A DNA stretch of 46,932 bases from Collinsella aerofaciens (GCF_028207065.1 NZ_JAQLFP010000010.1:21965-68896); one strand, 5' to 3'; shown: positions 16,291-24,740, counted from the stretch's first letter. Program-made: numbers and translations. Notes: a model not told the origin generated them from the sequence alone.

Positions 16291-16331
16291 AGCGGGCCGC
16301 GCCGGAAATCCCCGGCGCGGCCCGCTTTTTT
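16291..16331 (+). terminator. Rho-independent terminator of the LDH-family gene
   Basis: AGCGGGCCGCGCCGG and its complement form a 15-bp stem around a 6-nt loop, followed by six T residues, 44 bp after the stop codon. Confidence 0.92.
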
Positions 16332-16380
16332 GACTCGCGCTGCGCCCTTGCGAATCGAAGGTGAATGGTTTTCCCGTTAC

Positions 16381-17349
16381 CTAGTACTGCTCGATGCCCA
16401 TGTAGCGACGAACCTCGGGGCTGTGGTCGAACACCTTGCCGCGGGCGGCGCGCAGCTCGCAGCTCATGTTGTAGAAGAAGATCGGCTCCAGGTACGAACG
16501 CACGCTGGCAGGCACGTCGCCCACGCCGTACTCGAGTGCGTCGAGCACCATGACCGTATCGGTGTGCGTGTTGAGGAACGCCAGCGCGCGCTCCTCCATG
16601 GGGCGGCACTCGCCCGATCCGAGCTGTACAAAGTAGAACACGCCGGGCTCGGTAGCCTCGAACGGGCCGTGGAAGTACTCGCCGGAGTGGATGTAGCAGC
16701 AGTGCTGCCACTGCATCTCCATGAGCGAGCAGATGGCCATGGCGTAGGTCTGGCTAAAGTTGGGGCCGGATCCCAGGATGTAGAAGAACTCGTGCTGCTG
16801 GCAGAGCTCGGCAAAGCGATCGCCCAGCTCGGCGTTGACCTTCTCGCGGGCAGCGGGCAGCAGCGCATCCATCTGCTTAAGGCCGGCGCACATGTCGGCA
16901 AGCGCCTCGTAACCCTCCTGCTGGTGGAGCAGTTCGGCGGCGATCAGAGCGCCGATGCCCTGCGGCACCTCGGCCTGCGACACGCCCTCGCCCCAAGGGT
17001 AGACCCAGGTGGTCCACTTGCCGTTGTCGATCTTTGAGCCCTCGCAGTCGGTGAGGGCAACGACCTCGGCGCCGGCTGCCAGCGCCATCTCGCAACCGTC
17101 GACGACCTCCTGCGTATTGCCGCTGTGGCTGCAGGCGATGACGAGTGACTTCTCGCCAAGACTCTTGGGGGCCATCAGGCAAAACTCGCGCGCCGTGTAA
17201 ACCGTCGAGGTAAACGTGGTCGCCTCGCGCTTGAGCAGCTCGTTGGCCGGCATCAGGTCGATCATCGAACCGCCGCAGGCGATCCAAAAGACGTTCTCGA
17301 TCTTACCCTTGCGCTCGATAATTTCCTGAATCAGATCGTGTGCGTTCAC
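16381..17349 (-). CDS. SIS-domain deglycase, FrlB-like (stand-alone, GntR-linked)
   Basis: A 322-residue SIS protein with the first phosphate loop at 74-79 (SHSGNT) and the catalytic-type pair E211 (MEMQW) and H227 in HSGEYFHGPFE, 16 residues apart. This block is very close to FrlB (SGEFRHGPLE), so of the six SIS proteins here it is one of the closest to the classical deglycases. The tail ends EVRRYMGIEQY. It has no adjacent transporter; uptake would depend on another locus. The ATG at 17349 lies downstream of a GntR gene transcribed the same way, across a 144-bp gap containing tandem GTTCTAT repeats. Substrate not predictable. Confidence 0.88.
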   Translation of the reverse strand: MNAHDLIQEIIERKGKIENVFWIACGGSMIDLMPANELLKREATTFTSTVYTAREFCLMAPKSLGEKSLVIACSHSGNTQEVVDGCEMALAAGAEVVALTDCEGSKIDNGKWTTWVYPWGEGVSQAEVPQGIGALIAAELLHQQEGYEALADMCAGLKQMDALLPAAREKVNAELGDRFAELCQQHEFFYILGSGPNFSQTYAMAICSLMEMQWQHCCYIHSGEYFHGPFEATEPGVFYFVQLGSGECRPMEERALAFLNTHTDTVMVLDALEYGVGDVPASVRSYLEPIFFYNMSCELRAARGKVFDHSPEVRRYMGIEQY

Positions 17350-17405
17350 GGTGACGCTCCTCCTTGTGTGGCGGCTTTGGACGACGGCAGCTCGTACCTG
17401 CAGTC

Positions 17406-17490
17406 GTTCTATGTTGTTCTATTTATAGCATGCAAGCAGGTGCCCGTGAAGTCATTTCAGCAAATTTGTTCTATGTTGTTCTATCTATGG
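17406..17490. promoter_or_regulatory. Tandem GTTCTAT operator-like repeats
   Basis: GTTCTATGTTGTTCTAT occurs twice, at 17406-17422 and 17468-17484, each followed by a TATAG/TATGG-like tail. The two units are 62 bp apart, about six helical turns. They fill the gap between the GntR and SIS genes and are the obvious candidate sites for that GntR. Confidence 0.6.
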
Positions 17491-17493
17491 ACG

Positions 17494-18249
17494 TTAGATG
17501 TCGAACACGTAGCGCGAGCCCACGATCTTTTGACGCCCGAGCAGCAGGGGCCGCCCGTCCGCATCGGTAAAGTACGCCTCCATATAGAAGAGCGGCTCGC
17601 CGACCGGCACCTCCAGCAGCGGGGCCGCCTGGGCATCGGCAAGCGCAATCTCCACGGTACAGGGGTCGGACTTGAGCGGCGCGCGGCCCGAATGCTCGGC
17701 GACGAGCGCAAAGATCGAGTTATCGGCGAGGTCCTCGTCGGCAAGCGTCTGCAGGTAGGGATGGTCGGCCAGCACAAAGGCGTTGTTCTCGAGCATGACG
17801 GGGATGCCGTCGGCCGTGCGCACGCGCTCGACCACGATGAGCTCGCAGCCGGGCTCCACGCCAAAGAACGCCGCATCCTCGCGCGTCGCCGCGACCACCG
17901 TACGCGACACCAGACGCGCTCCGGCCACCATGTCGTTGGCGGCACAACCCTCAGTAAAGCTCTGGACGTCGCCTTTCTGGACAATCTTGCGCTTGAGCTT
18001 GGGAGCGCACACAAAGGTGCCCCTCCCCTGCTGTCGGTTGAGATATCCCGCGCGCGACAGCTCCTCGATGGCGCGGCGCACGGTGATGCGTCCCACGCCG
18101 TAAGACTTCGCGAGCTCCATCTCGGAAGGAATGCGCGAACCGGCCGCGTACACGCCGCGCGCGATCTCGCCCTTTAGGTCGTCCATGACCTGCTGGTACA
18201 GCGGCACGGCGGACACGTCGGCACGCTCGGTTTTATCGTCGGTTGCCAT
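17494..18249 (-). CDS. GntR-family (HutC subfamily) transcriptional regulator
   Basis: A 251-residue regulator with the winged-helix domain at about 12-80 (PLYQQVMDDLKGEIARG, YGVGRITVRRAIEEL, GRGTFV) and a UTRA domain to the C-terminus (GSRYVFDI). It starts 2 bp after the recQ stop codon, with GGAGCG inside the recQ 3' end as its ribosome-binding site, so it is probably co-expressed with recQ at a base level. The SIS deglycase follows and is the likely target. It resembles the GntR at 20615 more than those near 6 kb. Confidence 0.9.
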   Translation of the reverse strand: MATDDKTERADVSAVPLYQQVMDDLKGEIARGVYAAGSRIPSEMELAKSYGVGRITVRRAIEELSRAGYLNRQQGRGTFVCAPKLKRKIVQKGDVQSFTEGCAANDMVAGARLVSRTVVAATREDAAFFGVEPGCELIVVERVRTADGIPVMLENNAFVLADHPYLQTLADEDLADNSIFALVAEHSGRAPLKSDPCTVEIALADAQAAPLLEVPVGEPLFYMEAYFTDADGRPLLLGRQKIVGSRYVFDI

Positions 18250-18251
18250 CG

Positions 18252-20234
18252 TTACGCTCCATCTCGCGCATGCTCGGACTCAAACTCTTCAATCGCCGCC
18301 ATAAACTGCTCGCCAAAGGCGTCGGCCTTTTTCTCGCCGATGCCGTTGACCTGGATAAGCTCGTCGCGCGTCTGCGGGCGCAGGCGGCACAGGCCGCGCA
18401 GGGCCTTGTCGGAGAAGACCATATACGGCGCCATCTCCAGCTCGGTCGAGATCTCCTTGCGCAGGGCGCGCAGGCGCTCGAACAGCTCGGCATCGTCGCC
18501 CACGCGCGGACGCTGATCCAGCTCGGCCTCCTCGCGCAGCAGGTCCACTGCGCGGCGGGCGCGGGCCGAGGCCTTGCGCTTGGACGCGCGGCGCTTAACA
18601 GTAAAGGCAAACGCCTCGTCCTCGACCTCGCCGGCACGCGGACCCAGGCCCACGACCGGATACTGCCCCTGTGAGGTGGCCAAATAACCGCGGCCGCACA
18701 GCTGGCCGATGATGTCCTTGATGCGGCCGACCGATTCGCTCGACAGCTCACCATAGCCGCGATCCTCGTCCAGATGCATCTGGCGAATGCGCTCGGTGTT
18801 GCCGCCGTGAAGCACATCGGCGATGAGCGACTTGCCAAAGCGCATGGGACGCGTGGCCACATAGCGCACGGCGGCGCGAGCCATACCGGTGACGTCCTCG
18901 ACCTCGAACTGCGTGAGGCAGTTGCTGCAGTTGCCGCAGCCCTCGGCGTCGTCCGTGGCGGTGGCGCCCGCACCAGACGCAGCCGCATGCTCGGCCGCGG
19001 CCTCGTCGCCAAAGTAGCGCAGCATGTATTCGCGCAGACAGCCTGTGGTATTGCAGTAGCCCTCCATCTGGCTGAGCAGGCGATAACGGTTCTGGAGCGC
19101 CCACGCGCGCTGCTCGTCGTCGAGCGCCTCGTCGGCCGCATCGCCGCGGTCGATCAAAAAGCGGCGCATGCGAAAATCGTTGCCGTTCCACAGCAAGTGG
19201 CAGCTGGCTGGATCGCCATCGCGGCCGGCGCGGCCTGCCTCTTGGTAGTAGGCCTCGATGCTCTCGGGCACGTTGTTGTGGATCACGTAGCGCACGTTGG
19301 GCTTGTCGATGCCCATGCCAAAGGCGTTGGTGGCAACCATCACCTGAATATCGTCGTCGATAAAGGCGCGTTGACTTTGACGACGGGCGTCGTTGCCCAT
19401 GCCGGCATGGTAGCGGCCAACGCGAATGCCGCTGGGGCCCAGCGCCTCGGCAAGCTCACCTGCCAGCGCATCGACTGTCTTGCGGGTCGAACAATACACG
19501 ATGCCGCTCTCGCTCGAATGCGCGATCACATAGTCGCGCACCCACGCGGCCTTGGCCTTGTCGCCCATCTCCTCGCAGCCAAAGTAGAGGTTCTTGCGAT
19601 CGAAGCCCGTCACCACCGTCGCGGGGTTTTGCAGGCCGAGCATCTGCTGAATGTCCGCGCGCACACGCTCAGTCGCCGTAGCGGTAAAGGCCGCCACGAT
19701 GGGGCGCTGCGGCAGGGAATCGATGAACTCACGAATCTGCAGGTAGGCGGGACGGAAATCCTGGCCCCATTGGCTCACGCAGTGGGCCTCGTCAATGGCC
19801 ACGAGCGGCACGCCAATGCCGCCGTCCGCCGCGGCCTCCTGCGCAAAGGCCAAAAAGCGTGGCTCGAGCAAGCGCTCGGGCGCCACGTACATAAGCTGGT
19901 AGCGGCCCTCGCGCGCCCGCTTGAGCACGGTGTTTTGCTGGGCCGGAGTAAGGCTGGAGTTGAGATAACTGGGGCGCGCACCCGCCGCGAGCAGCGCGCG
20001 GGTCTGGTCCTCCATAAGCGACAGCAGCGGACTCACCACAAAGGTGATGCCGGGCAGCATGAGCGCGGGTACCTGGTAGCAAATGGACTTGCCGGCGCCC
20101 GTGGGCATAACACCCAGCGCATCGCGACCGGCAAGGATCGCATCGACCATGCGGTCCTGTCCCGGGCGAAACGAGGTGTAGCCAAAATAGGCGCCGAGCG
20201 TGTCGAGCGCCGTCTGTTGCATGCTATCGGTCAT
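18252..20234 (-). CDS. recQ: RecQ-family ATP-dependent DNA helicase
   Basis: A 660-residue 3'-5' DNA helicase for recombination and fork repair. Walker A PTGAGKS is at 44-50, the DEAH box at 148-151 (AIDEAHCVSQWG), and the aromatic-rich loop and the QxxGRAGRDG motif of domain 2 follow. A zinc-binding part (CLREYMLRYFG ... CGNCSNC) and a C-terminal HRDC domain complete the RecQ layout. The 27-residue Ala/Thr/Glu-rich insert between the zinc cysteines is a small oddity. The ATG at 20234 follows AGGAAACC. Confidence 0.96.
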   Translation of the reverse strand: MTDSMQQTALDTLGAYFGYTSFRPGQDRMVDAILAGRDALGVMPTGAGKSICYQVPALMLPGITFVVSPLLSLMEDQTRALLAAGARPSYLNSSLTPAQQNTVLKRAREGRYQLMYVAPERLLEPRFLAFAQEAAADGGIGVPLVAIDEAHCVSQWGQDFRPAYLQIREFIDSLPQRPIVAAFTATATERVRADIQQMLGLQNPATVVTGFDRKNLYFGCEEMGDKAKAAWVRDYVIAHSSESGIVYCSTRKTVDALAGELAEALGPSGIRVGRYHAGMGNDARRQSQRAFIDDDIQVMVATNAFGMGIDKPNVRYVIHNNVPESIEAYYQEAGRAGRDGDPASCHLLWNGNDFRMRRFLIDRGDAADEALDDEQRAWALQNRYRLLSQMEGYCNTTGCLREYMLRYFGDEAAAEHAAASGAGATATDDAEGCGNCSNCLTQFEVEDVTGMARAAVRYVATRPMRFGKSLIADVLHGGNTERIRQMHLDEDRGYGELSSESVGRIKDIIGQLCGRGYLATSQGQYPVVGLGPRAGEVEDEAFAFTVKRRASKRKASARARRAVDLLREEAELDQRPRVGDDAELFERLRALRKEISTELEMAPYMVFSDKALRGLCRLRPQTRDELIQVNGIGEKKADAFGEQFMAAIEEFESEHARDGA

Positions 20235-20330
20235 GGTTTCCTAACGTCCAAGTCATCTGCCGCCGATTATACGCCGCCACGCGGACCGGTGCCGTACGGC
20301 TGTCAGCCACGCTCATTCTGCGGGTAGTCA

Positions 20331-20374
20331 TTGGGGACGTTCTTGAATGACTAGTCGTTTAAGAACGTCCCCAA
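20331..20374. repeat. Palindrome TTGGGGACGTTCTT with 16-nt loop
   Basis: TTGGGGACGTTCTT (20331-20344) and its 14-bp complement (20361-20374); the loop contains the palindrome GACTAGTC. Related in its GGGGAC ends to the REP-like elements of this window. Confidence 0.6.
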
Positions 20375-20420
20375 CGGCTAAGCTCTTGACAGGCGTGGAA
20401 ACGTCTCAGGTTGAGCATAA

Positions 20421-20614
20421 GTCAGCGAAAACGCCCCTAAGCGAGCAAGGTGACGTGAAAGAGGAGGGAAGCGTACTTCGGTACGCGACCGACGATTGAA
20501 CGTCAGATTGCCGCTTAGGGGCGTTTGCAGCGTCGACCGGTCCGCCGTTCGCTAGAACGGCGGAACCAAGGGCGCAGCGTCGGCCCGTTACGCGGTTTGG
20601 TAAAACCGCGTAAC
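20421..20614. repeat. Structured repeat, copy 1 (candidate structured RNA or complex REP)
   Basis: Nested stems: outer 15 bp (20429-20443 with 20512-20526), middle TGACGT/ACGTCA (20451-20456 with 20500-20505) and an inner GCGTAC hairpin closed by a C(TTCG)G loop (20471-20486). Two more hairpins follow, each after GCAGCGTCG (20541-20564 and 20587-20614). A second copy at 28881-29028 keeps the junction sequences while the stem bases change in a paired fashion. The last hairpin abuts the stop codon of the GntR gene. The UUCG loop favours the plus strand if it is transcribed. Confidence 0.65.
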
Positions 20615-21334
20615 TTACATGACCATAACGTAACGCGATCCCACGTAGTACTGCTTACCCATCAAAACCGGCTCGCCATTGGGGCCGATAAAGCCGGCAC
20701 GCAGGTTGAGCAGCGGGTCGTGCGGGGCAATGCCCAGCTCGGCGGCCTGCTCGGCGTTGGCGCGAACGGCCTCGACCGTGCGGTAGCCAACCGAGACAAT
20801 CGGCGTTCCGCCAACACGCTCGACCTCGGCAAAAATCGACTTGTCCTCAAGATCGGCCGTCAACAGCTCACGGTAAGCGTCAAACGGCACAAAAATGTTC
20901 TCCTCAAAGATGGGCTCGCCGTCGGCCGTACGCACGCGCTTGATATGCAGCAGCAGCGCATCCTTCCGCAGGCCAAAAAACTCCATCTCGTTTTGGCGCG
21001 CCGGAACGATCTGGCGATCGACCACATGCGCGCCGGCCTTCATGCCGTTATCGGCACACAGCGCGGTAAACGTCTGCAGCGTCGAGGCGTGAAACTGGCG
21101 ATTGATGTGCGGCGTGGAAACAAAGGTGCCGCGGCCCTGCTGCTTAACCAGGTAGCCATCGGAGCAGAGCTCCTCGACGGCGCGGCGCACCGTAATGCGG
21201 CTCACCTCGTACTGCTCGGCAAGCTCAAGTTCGGACGGAATACGCTCCTTGGGTGCATAAACACCTTTCTCAATCGCATCCTTGATCTCGTCGTAAATCT
21301 GCTGGTAAAGCGGTGCATTTTTGGGCGCAGGCAT
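20615..21334 (-). CDS. GntR-family (HutC subfamily) transcriptional regulator
   Basis: A 239-residue winged-helix/UTRA regulator (PLYQQIYDEIKDAIEKG, YEVSRITVRRAVEEL at about 43-57, GRGTFV; UTRA end GSRYVMVM). It is not next to a sugar locus: recQ lies downstream and a YitT-type gene upstream. Its promoter carries ATACGTATATAACGT, the half-site found at both PTS loci, so it may control a distant target such as the second PTS operon or the EamA gene. The ATG at 21334 has a weak ribosome-binding site. Confidence 0.88.
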   Translation of the reverse strand: MPAPKNAPLYQQIYDEIKDAIEKGVYAPKERIPSELELAEQYEVSRITVRRAVEELCSDGYLVKQQGRGTFVSTPHINRQFHASTLQTFTALCADNGMKAGAHVVDRQIVPARQNEMEFFGLRKDALLLHIKRVRTADGEPIFEENIFVPFDAYRELLTADLEDKSIFAEVERVGGTPIVSVGYRTVEAVRANAEQAAELGIAPHDPLLNLRAGFIGPNGEPVLMGKQYYVGSRYVMVM

Positions 21335-21369
21335 ATCTGATCACTCTTATCAAAATATCGAAATAACTA

Positions 21370-21384
21370 ATACGTATATAACGT
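21370..21384. promoter_or_regulatory. Operator-like ATACGTATATAACGT
   Basis: Located 36 bp upstream of the GntR start codon. It combines ATACGTAT with TATAACGT, the motif shared with the PTS, SIS and EamA promoters, suggesting autoregulation within the same regulon. Confidence 0.45.
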
Positions 21385-21438
21385 CTTTTTATATGTTATC
21401 TCAGTTTGATAAAACGATACACCACATACAGCAAATCC

Positions 21439-22446
21439 TTACTTGCCGTCGTCCTGCTGCAGGCTGTCCTGTTCACTGAGGCGCGCCTGACGACTCGCTA
21501 TGCGAGCGGGCTTGTCGGGATCGGGAACGGCCGTGGGCATGGGCTCGTCGACATGACCGCCCCACCAGCCGCCCACAAAGTTGAGCGTGTGGAACACATT
21601 GATCACGGCGCCGGGATCAATGTCGCACACTAGCTTGATAATGTCCTGGCTCTCGTAGGTCGAGACAACGGTGTGCAGCAGGTACATCTTTTCACGGCTG
21701 TATCCGCCGATGACCTCGGCGCAGCTAATACCATGCTGAAAATGGTCAACATAGGCGGTCATGACCTCATCGGCCTTGCGCGTTGTGATCTGCAGCGTCA
21801 CACGGTCGTAGCGATGATAGAAGCTGTCGATGGTCTTGGTCGAAATAAACTGGAACACGATGGAGTACGCCGCGTTGTCCCAGCCAAACATAAAGCCAAA
21901 GATCGCCAGGATAAAGCAGTTGAAACCAAAGATGACACCCCAGATGGTCTTGCCCGTGTGGTTGGAGACCCATAGCGCGATAAAGTCGGTGCCGCCGGTT
22001 GATGCACCGGACTTGAGCGCGATGGCAGCACCCAGACCCGAGACCACGCCACCAAAAATGATGAGCATGATCTTGTCGCCCAAAAACGGGGCGAAATGAA
22101 AGATGTTGAGGAACAGCGACGAGAGCATGACCTGCATCATCGAGAAGATGACGAAACGCTTGCTAATGCCGCTCCAGCATAGGAGCGCCACGGGGATGTT
22201 GAGCGCGAGCATGCCGAGCGAGATGTCGATATGAACGCCGCCAAGCGAGGTAACGCGATCGAGCAGGACCGCGACGCCTGTGAGACCGCTCGGAAGCAGA
22301 TCGGCGGGCTGAATGAACGCCTGGATCAGAAATGTCTGGAGAACGGCTGATATGGTGACCGCCACAGCGGTAATAGCGCGGCGAACGATGGTAAGGCGGC
22401 CGAGCACGAGCACGCGGTCCGTGAGCTGATCGATGGCGTTCGCCAC
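21439..22446 (-). CDS. YitT-family membrane protein (DUF161/DUF2179)
   Basis: A 335-residue inner-membrane protein with five to six hydrophobic helices in the first 210 residues, including QPADLLPSGLTGVAVLL and the GASTGGTDFIALWV motif of the family, then a soluble DUF2179 domain (DRVTLQITTRKADEVM to NVFHTLNFVGG). Function of the family is not established. The C-terminal 35 residues are charged and disordered-looking. Start at 22446 follows GAAGGGAGCCTAC. It is monocistronic. Confidence 0.88.
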   Translation of the reverse strand: MANAIDQLTDRVLVLGRLTIVRRAITAVAVTISAVLQTFLIQAFIQPADLLPSGLTGVAVLLDRVTSLGGVHIDISLGMLALNIPVALLCWSGISKRFVIFSMMQVMLSSLFLNIFHFAPFLGDKIMLIIFGGVVSGLGAAIALKSGASTGGTDFIALWVSNHTGKTIWGVIFGFNCFILAIFGFMFGWDNAAYSIVFQFISTKTIDSFYHRYDRVTLQITTRKADEVMTAYVDHFQHGISCAEVIGGYSREKMYLLHTVVSTYESQDIIKLVCDIDPGAVINVFHTLNFVGGWWGGHVDEPMPTAVPDPDKPARIASRQARLSEQDSLQQDDGK

Positions 22447-22582
22447 GTAGGCTCCCTTCGAAGGCAGATGTAGTTGTGGGGCATGTCGGCGATTGTAGCA
22501 TGGAGCGACAGAGGGCGCCTCAATTCACCCTCTCTCGACAACCAAAACGGGACCGGTAACCCCACAACCAAAGGCCCAAATT

Positions 22583-22706
22583 CTAAGTGAGTAGACTTTT
22601 CGCGACCTCCCGAGCACAGCCAATAACAGCCACCTCTGTGACCTGCGGTTTTACTAAGTCAGAAACGCTTTGTGCCCGGCCTGCGCCAAAAAGTCTACTC
22701 ACTTAG
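22583..22706. repeat. 124-bp element with 18-bp perfect terminal inverted repeats
   Basis: CTAAGTGAGTAGACTTTT (22583-22600) and its exact complement (22689-22706) enclose 88 bp. The interior has a weaker GCACA/TGTGC pairing. It could be a MITE-like or REP-like insertion, or a stem structure. It lies in the 355-bp gap between the YitT and HAD genes, where no gene is visible. Confidence 0.6.
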
Positions 22707-22801
22707 CCCGAATCGAAGCCAAACGGATCTAAATTGATGCCAAATTAAGCCAATCTGCAGCAAATGACGCGTGAACCAGTGCTTCTCGCGGTGGATTGAC
22801 A

Positions 22802-23431
22802 CTACAGAGCGGCCAAAATGTCGGTCAGGTTGTCGATGACGACGTCGGCGGCGGACTGGTCCAGGTTGACGCCCTCATGCGGACGCAGTGCCAGGACGCG
22901 GGCGCCGGAGCGCTTGCCAGCCTCGATGCCCAACGGCGAGTCCTCGATAACCAGGCACTCGGCGGGGTCAACTCCCAGCGTCTCCATGGCACGCAGGTAG
23001 ATCTCGGGGTCGGGCTTAAACGCACTGCACTCGTGACCGCTGATGGTGTAGTCCAGCACGTCGGCGATACCGGCAATCTCAACCAGCTCGTCGATGAGCT
23101 CGCGGTAGGACGAGCTCGCGATGGCACACTTCACGCCGCGTTCGTGCAGTTCGCGCATCACCGGCTCCGTCTGCTCGTTGAGCAGCTCGGCATACGGAAC
23201 GGGGTGGACCGGGCTGTAGACCTGCTTGTACTCCACACGCAGGCGCTCGCGCAGCTCGACATCGTCGGGCACCAGCGCCTCCCAAATGGCAGGCTCGTTA
23301 GACCCCGAAAGATCGGGAATCTCGTCAAAGTGGAAGCCCTTCTCCTCCATAAACGCCACGCGGCGACGGTTGTAGAACCACTCGGTATCGACCAGCACGC
23401 CGTCCATATCAAACAGCACTGCCTTGATCAT
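22802..23431 (-). CDS. HAD-superfamily phosphatase / beta-phosphoglucomutase-like
   Basis: A 209-residue HAD subfamily IA hydrolase. The nucleophile motif DMDGVLVDTE is at 8-17, motif II in IASSSYR, and motif IV VIEDSPLGIEAG near 164-175, with a helical cap between. Such enzymes dephosphorylate or isomerise sugar phosphates; the DMDGVL-DTE form is typical of phosphatase/phosphoglucomutase types. The ATG at 23431 has GGAGGAG 6 nt upstream. The leader repeat shared with the formyl-THF ligase gene lies directly upstream. It follows the SIS deglycase but a terminator separates them, so a link to that pathway is only possible. Confidence 0.87.
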   Translation of the reverse strand: MIKAVLFDMDGVLVDTEWFYNRRRVAFMEEKGFHFDEIPDLSGSNEPAIWEALVPDDVELRERLRVEYKQVYSPVHPVPYAELLNEQTEPVMRELHERGVKCAIASSSYRELIDELVEIAGIADVLDYTISGHECSAFKPDPEIYLRAMETLGVDPAECLVIEDSPLGIEAGKRSGARVLALRPHEGVNLDQSAADVVIDNLTDILAAL

Positions 23432-23442
23432 ACGCATCTCCT

Positions 23443-23490
23443 CCCACCTGCCAAAAAGAGACAGGTTTATTTTGGTAGGTTTTATCTGGG
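23443..23490 (-). repeat. ~50-bp leader repeat upstream of the HAD gene
   Basis: Minus-strand sequence starting CCCAGATAAAACCTACC, aligned over about 50 nt with 13431-13480 with only a few substitutions and in the same position relative to the next gene's ribosome-binding site. Confidence 0.65.
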
Positions 23491-23526
23491 GTTTTGCGGC
23501 GCAACGAACACGCCCTCCCAAAACAG

Positions 23527-23556
23527 AAAAGGGGACGGGGTGTAAACCCCATCCCC
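23527..23556 (-). terminator. Terminator of the SIS gene / second PTS operon
   Basis: GGGGACGGGGT and ACCCCATCCCC (one mismatch) form an 11-bp stem with a GTAA loop; on the minus strand it runs into TTTTCTG, 35 bp after the SIS stop codon. Confidence 0.7.
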
Positions 23557-23590
23557 TCTCAATCAACCCGTAAGGTCTACTTACTTGTGA

Positions 23591-24574
23591 TTAGTAGGAA
23601 AGCTTCCACATGTAGCGACGCATGGTCAGCGGGTGCTGACGGGCCTCGGCGATCTGGTTGCCGTACTCGCGCATAACGGCGAGGTGCAGCAGCGGGTTGA
23701 AGTAGGTGACGACGCTCGCCGGCACGGCGTCAGCCAGGCCGTAGTCCTTGGAGTCGATCAGAGCGACCTTGGCGCCCATGCGCTTAAGGAAGGTGAGGGC
23801 GCGAGCGTCCATCGGACGGGTAGCACCGTCGGACATGAAGAAGACGTAGGGCTTACCCTCGGTGGAAACCTCGAACGGGCCGTGGAAGTACTCGCCGGTG
23901 TTGTAGGCGGCGGCGTCGATCCACTGCATCTCGGTGAACAGGAAGGCGGCGTGAGAATAAGCCATCTTCTCGGAGGCACCGGAGGCCATGAAGTAGATCA
24001 TCTTGTCGTCCTTGAAGTCTTGGGCGAACTGCTTGGCGAGGCCCTTGGCGGACTGAGCGGCGTTCTCGCAGAGCTCGAAGACGTTGGTGAGGCCGGTGAT
24101 CATGTCCTCGTAGTGGTCATAGCCCTCGGTCTGCTGAAGGATCTCGAGAGCAAGAGCGATGGCGTAGCCAGGCTTCTCGCACTTGGCAGCGTAGTTGGCA
24201 TGGAAGCCGTGAACGATGACGTGGTCGGCGTCGACGGTCAGAGCGGAGCCGGCCTTGTTGGTGAGGGAGACGACCGGGCAGTTGTGCTTCTTGGCGGTCT
24301 TGTTGGCCTCGACGGTCTCGGGCGTGGAGCCACCGAGGGAGCAGGTGATCACGAAGGTGTGCTCGTTGACCCAGGAAGGCGTGTCGTAGTTGAACTCGTT
24401 AGCGGTGAAGATCTGAACGTTCAGCTTGTCCGTGTTGTTGGCCAGGAAGTACTTGGCAGGGTAAAGGTCGGACATGGAAGCACCGCAGCCGACGAAGGCG
24501 ACGCTGTGGATCTCGTGGTTGGACAGGACGTCAGCGACGATCTGCTTAGGGAGGTTAAGGTCGATCTCGTACAT
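23591..24574 (-). CDS. SIS-domain deglycase, FrlB-like, of the second PTS locus
   Basis: A 327-residue SIS protein with a phosphate loop at 79-84 (SLGGST) and the pair E215 (TEMQW) and H231 (GEYFHGPFE), 16 residues apart. The tail MRRYMWKLSY is shared with the SIS protein at 29028. It probably splits the phosphorylated substrate delivered by the PTS directly upstream. I prefer the ATG at 24574: AAAGGA lies 9 nt before it, whereas it touches the ATG at 24583. A 198-bp gap with a palindrome separates it from the EIID gene; no clear promoter is visible there, so read-through or processing is possible. Confidence 0.87.
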   Translation of the reverse strand: MYEIDLNLPKQIVADVLSNHEIHSVAFVGCGASMSDLYPAKYFLANNTDKLNVQIFTANEFNYDTPSWVNEHTFVITCSLGGSTPETVEANKTAKKHNCPVVSLTNKAGSALTVDADHVIVHGFHANYAAKCEKPGYAIALALEILQQTEGYDHYEDMITGLTNVFELCENAAQSAKGLAKQFAQDFKDDKMIYFMASGASEKMAYSHAAFLFTEMQWIDAAAYNTGEYFHGPFEVSTEGKPYVFFMSDGATRPMDARALTFLKRMGAKVALIDSKDYGLADAVPASVVTYFNPLLHLAVMREYGNQIAEARQHPLTMRRYMWKLSY

Positions 24575-24665
24575 CTGACACATTCCTTTCGATTTTTTGC
24601 GGCGCCACATTGCCGGGCGCTCGCAGGGTTACCGTGGTTTGGACCGAGTCGCCGGCCCGTTGAGG

Positions 24666-24698
24666 ATGTGTCAAAGGAACTGTCCCTTTGACACATCT
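24666..24698. repeat. REP-like palindrome GATGTGTCAAAGG
   Basis: Perfect 13-bp arms (24666-24678 and 24686-24698) around AACTGTC; the minus strand reads AAAGGGACAG, related to the GGGGACAG core seen elsewhere. Confidence 0.6.
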
Positions 24699-24709
24699 AG
24701 GGATGGAAG

Positions 24710-24740
24710 CCTGCCTGGGGTATGGGATGCCAGGCAGGCC
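24710..24740 (-). terminator. Hairpin after EIID, possible terminator or processing site
   Basis: GCCTGCCTGG and CCAGGCAGGC make a perfect 10-bp stem with an 11-nt loop 33 bp downstream of the EIID stop codon. No T-run follows on the minus strand, so partial termination or RNA stabilisation is as likely. Confidence 0.4.

Noticed and set aside
18774..20327. 517-codon plus-strand open frame opposite recQ
   Set aside because: Antisense shadow of a gene with complete RecQ motifs.
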